Positions 14,177 to 14,809 of a DNA stretch of 14,809 nucleotides are shown here, piece after piece. This DNA is from CAZECE01 sp964510525 (lineage in GTDB: Bacteria; Pseudomonadota; Gammaproteobacteria; Pseudomonadales; JANQJO01). The stretch's first letter is position 1. Every line of letters begins with the position of its first letter. The notes under the pieces are model-generated. The model was not told the DNA's origin. It did not search any database and saw only the letters and a list, made by a program, of their open reading frames with translations. The position numbers and the translations under genes were made by a program. The DNA lies in assembly GCA_964510525.1 (NCBI GenBank), contig CAZECE010000034.1, forward strand, positions 1-14,809, in the 5' to 3' direction.

Positions 14177-14809
14177 GCACAGTGAATTTTTCAAGAGCCG
14201 TTAAGCGTTCAGAGAGTGATGTCACTTCGGCTTGTAATGAGGTAATGACTTCTCGCAATTCAGACAGTTCACTTTGCAATTTGCTTTCTGTCAAGCTGCT
14301 TTTGGTTAAGCCACTTTGGGTTACACTATTAACTGATTCCAAAGGAACAGCCTGCACTGCTGCCTGTGGTGCTTGCTCACCCAACAAGTGTCCATACCGC
14401 GCTTCCCGTCGACCTGGCTCGCGTGGCAAACGCACCACCCATTTTTGTTGGCTCATATGAGCCAACTGCTCTTCCACTTCCGCAACATCTTTAAAGTCGG
14501 CCAATCTTTGGCTTCGCGTGCGCAATTCCCCAGCCGTTTGAGGGCCTCTTAATAATAAAAGACAAAAAATGGCCGTTTCTTGTTTTGAAATCTGTAAATC
14601 GGAAAATTCGGTATTGCAAAAGCGGTGTTTGTATTTGAGTGCACGTTGCCCGGTTATCGGCATCACCAGGTGTTTTTCTTTTAAACAATCCAAAGCGCTT
14701 TGCACCTCAGATTCGCTGAGTGACATGACCGGATCGCGACTGCTTTTCTGATTGCAGGCATTGGTTAAGGCGTTTAACGTCATCGGATATACGTCCGGCG
14801 TGGCGACTT
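14160..14809 (-). CDS. yceH: YceH-family (UPF0502/DUF480) protein, 5' truncated by window edge
   Basis: The reading frame is open to the window end: the codons before the ATG at 14783 read VATPDVYP and match the family's VTTPEQYP-type start region, so the true N-terminus, about 20 residues, lies outside. Family signatures are NACNQKSSRDPVMSLSESEVQ, KYKHRFCNTEF, LLLLRGPQTAGELRTRSQRL and VVRLPREPGRREARYGHLL, making two tandem winged-helix domains. The C-terminal 45 residues form a coiled coil (SELREVITSLQAEVTSLSERLTALEK). The molecular role of the family is not established; the fold suggests nucleic-acid or protein binding. The last residues (VPSCQT) and the TGA stop are encoded within the palindromic repeat element, so the native C-terminus may have been altered by its insertion. 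Confidence 0.94.
   Translation of the reverse strand, partial: VATPDVYPMTLNALTNACNQKSSRDPVMSLSESEVQSALDCLKEKHLVMPITGQRALKYKHRFCNTEFSDLQISKQETAIFCLLLLRGPQTAGELRTRSQRLADFKDVAEVEEQLAHMSQQKWVVRLPREPGRREARYGHLLGEQAPQAAVQAVPLESVNSVTQSGLTKSSLTESKLQSELSELREVITSLQAEVTSLSERLTALEKFTVPSCQT

Noticed and set aside
14122..14460. Plus-strand frame opposite yceH
   Set aside because: It is a mirror of the yceH coding sequence and the palindromic repeat, with no independent support.

Overview
The window looks like a chromosomal segment from a gammaproteobacterium of moderate to low GC. The reasons are the gltX to tRNA-Ala(GGC) junction and a set of conserved genes typical of that class (yheT-, yfcH- and yceH-like genes, and a pirin gene). 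The genus cannot be told from the sequence alone.

Layout. (1) 1-907, plus strand: the 3' half of gltX, then a tRNA-Ala gene. The tRNA has its own consensus-like promoter, whose -35 box contains the gltX stop codon. (2) 926-7512, minus strand: a signalling block read from right to left. It holds a histidine kinase with a LOV (flavin blue-light) domain, a response regulator that lacks a recognisable DNA-binding output, and a 1110-residue NLR-like STAND protein (unassigned N-terminal region, NB-ARC-type NTPase, 14 uniform 42-residue TPRs). Kinase and regulator are 65 bp apart and probably form an operon. The STAND gene follows after a 168-bp gap. (3) 7580-7633: a perfect 18-bp hairpin overlapping a four-tract G-quadruplex motif. 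(4) 7670-9328, minus strand: a YheT-type alpha/beta hydrolase followed closely by a membrane-anchored HExxH metallopeptidase-like protein. (5) 9466-10716, plus strand: a 416-residue orphan that converges on, and overlaps by 65 bp, the 3' end of an MFS gene. (6) 10652-13019, minus strand: a pirin gene and, 4 bp after it, an MFS exporter with a C-terminal alpha/beta-barrel-like domain. (7) 13104-14006, plus strand: a yfcH-type epimerase. (8) 14066-14176: an inverted pair of palindromic repeats that supplies the stop codon of the convergent, 5'-truncated yceH gene (14160 to the window end).

The most interesting part is the light-sensor kinase, regulator and NLR-like neighbourhood at 926-7512. 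The LOV domain keeps the photoactive cysteine and carries an insertion of about eight residues, placed like the loop found in FAD-binding fungal LOV domains. The regulator has Arg where the receiver family has an invariant Lys. The STAND protein combines an NLR-style core with a very regular TPR sensor. That the three genes form one pathway is an inference from position and orientation only. The rest reads mostly as ordinary core or accessory genes.
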